Of a stretch of 5,913 nucleotides of DNA, positions 5,285 through 5,913 are shown one piece after another; position 1 is the stretch's first letter, and every line of letters starts with the position of its first letter. The stretch is from Flavobacteriales bacterium (GTDB taxonomy: Bacteria; Bacteroidota; Bacteroidia; Flavobacteriales_D; Cryomorphaceae), in assembly GCA_020200995.1 (NCBI GenBank), contig JAIVHQ010000064.1:1-5913 (forward strand). The letters run 5' to 3'. The position numbers were made by a program, and so were the translations under genes. The notes beneath the pieces were generated by a model. It worked only from the letters and a program-made list of their open reading frames with translations, searched no databases and was not told the DNA's origin.

Positions 5285-5913
5285 ATGCGAAATATCCTGT
5301 TTACAGCCGTCGTTATTTGCTGCGCAACCCTTGCCGCCGCCCAGCCCGTATCCAAAAAAGGGGAGTACTACCTGCCCCGAAAAGGCGATTGGGCCATCGG
5401 AGTGGATGCCGCGCCCATGTTGGAATACTTCGGCAATATCTTTTCCGAGAGTTTTAATCCCTCGCCATCAGCTGCATTTACCAACAACAACTTTGCCGTG
5501 GTCGGCAAAAAATTCGTCGCTGACGACTTTGCATACCGCGCCGGGTTGCGCCTCGGGGTGCTCGCCGACAGCCGCCGCACTTTCAGTCCGGAGTTTAGTC
5601 AGGATCCCACCAATACCACGGTGGAGGACACTTACAATCGCACTTTTGTCAATGCCTTCGGCTCGTTCGGGGTGGAAAAACGGAAGGGCAATACCCGTGT
5701 TCAAGGCTACTACGGCGCCGAAGGCATCATCGGGCTTGGAGTGGAAAGGCATGTTTTTGATTACGGGAACAGCATCACCCCGCAAAACACGAATCCCGAC
5801 CGCTTTGAGTGGGACATTCAATTTCAGGACGATCCCCGCGAGGAAACGACCCTTACCGAAGTCGGCGGTTTCATTACCGAATTCCAAAAGGGCAATACCT
5901 TTCGCATTGGTGC
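5285..5913 (+). CDS. Secreted, probably outer-membrane beta-barrel protein (3' end beyond window)
   Basis: An open frame of 209 complete codons runs from the ATG at 5285 to the window edge without a stop, so the C-terminus is missing. It starts with a classical signal peptide: MRN, a hydrophobic core to about residue 17, and an AAAQ cleavage region with likely cleavage before Gln20. The mature part alternates short amphipathic, aromatic-rich strands with polar loops, for example DWAIGVDAAPMLEYFG (35-50), FAYRAGLRLGVLADS (82-96), FVNAFGSFGVEKRKGNTRVQ (121-140) and GGFITEFQKGNTFRIG (194-209). This is the pattern of an outer-membrane beta-barrel with turns at KGNT. No specific family was recognised and no TonB box or enzyme motif is seen. 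The ATG is chosen because it opens on the signal peptide and has a perfect -7 element 21 nt upstream. A transport or structural role is likely but unproven. Confidence 0.8.
   Translation, partial: MRNILFTAVVICCATLAAAQPVSKKGEYYLPRKGDWAIGVDAAPMLEYFGNIFSESFNPSPSAAFTNNNFAVVGKKFVADDFAYRAGLRLGVLADSRRTFSPEFSQDPTNTTVEDTYNRTFVNAFGSFGVEKRKGNTRVQGYYGAEGIIGLGVERHVFDYGNSITPQNTNPDRFEWDIQFQDDPREETTLTEVGGFITEFQKGNTFRIG

Noticed and set aside
5468..5887. Minus-strand open frame of 139 codons near the right end
   Set aside because: It is antisense to the signal-peptide-bearing membrane protein, which has a perfect -7 element and beta-barrel-like composition.

Overview
The window looks like a chromosomal segment from a moderately GC-rich member of the Bacteroidota (Flavobacteriales/Cryomorphaceae-like level; no finer placement is possible from sequence alone). 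The evidence is that the starts lack Shine-Dalgarno sequences, several intergenic regions carry perfect or near matches to the Bacteroidota sigma -7 element TAnnTTTG, there is a lipoprotein with an acidic stretch just after its lipobox, and the protein families are typical of that phylum.

Layout. Positions 1-156 are non-coding and hold a repeat-like stretch plus a bulged hairpin just past the stop codon of the leftmost gene. From 157 to 4449 four genes run on the minus strand. In transcription order they are a Gfo/Idh/MocA oxidoreductase (3460-4449), an unrecognised lipoprotein (2489-3346), a polyprenyl-phosphate sugar-phosphate transferase that starts surface-glycan synthesis (1076-2488), and a 3-hydroxybutyryl-CoA dehydrogenase (157-1047). 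The lipoprotein stop and transferase start abut with no spacing, and the transferase and dehydrogenase are 28 nt apart, so these three probably form one transcription unit. The oxidoreductase is 113 nt upstream and may read through, or the lipoprotein may have its own promoter. A 112-nt divergent region (4450-4561) separates this group from two plus-strand genes: protein-L-isoaspartate O-methyltransferase pcm (4562-5218) and a secreted, probably outer-membrane beta-barrel protein cut by the window end (5285-5913+).

How the genes may work together. The oxidoreductase (of the sugar-nucleotide dehydrogenase type), the lipoprotein and the glycosyl-1-phosphate transferase suggest a cell-envelope or surface-polysaccharide theme. 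The acyl-CoA dehydrogenase and pcm are housekeeping genes with no evident mechanistic link. I see no clear undescribed defence, mobile or RNA system. The points worth a second look are the uncharacterised lipoprotein coupled to the transferase, a G8 tract in that lipoprotein and a T9 tract in pcm, dyads in the two promoter-bearing gaps, and the repeat-like left end. There are no tRNA, rRNA, CRISPR or insertion-sequence features, and no gene-free stretch longer than 300 bases.
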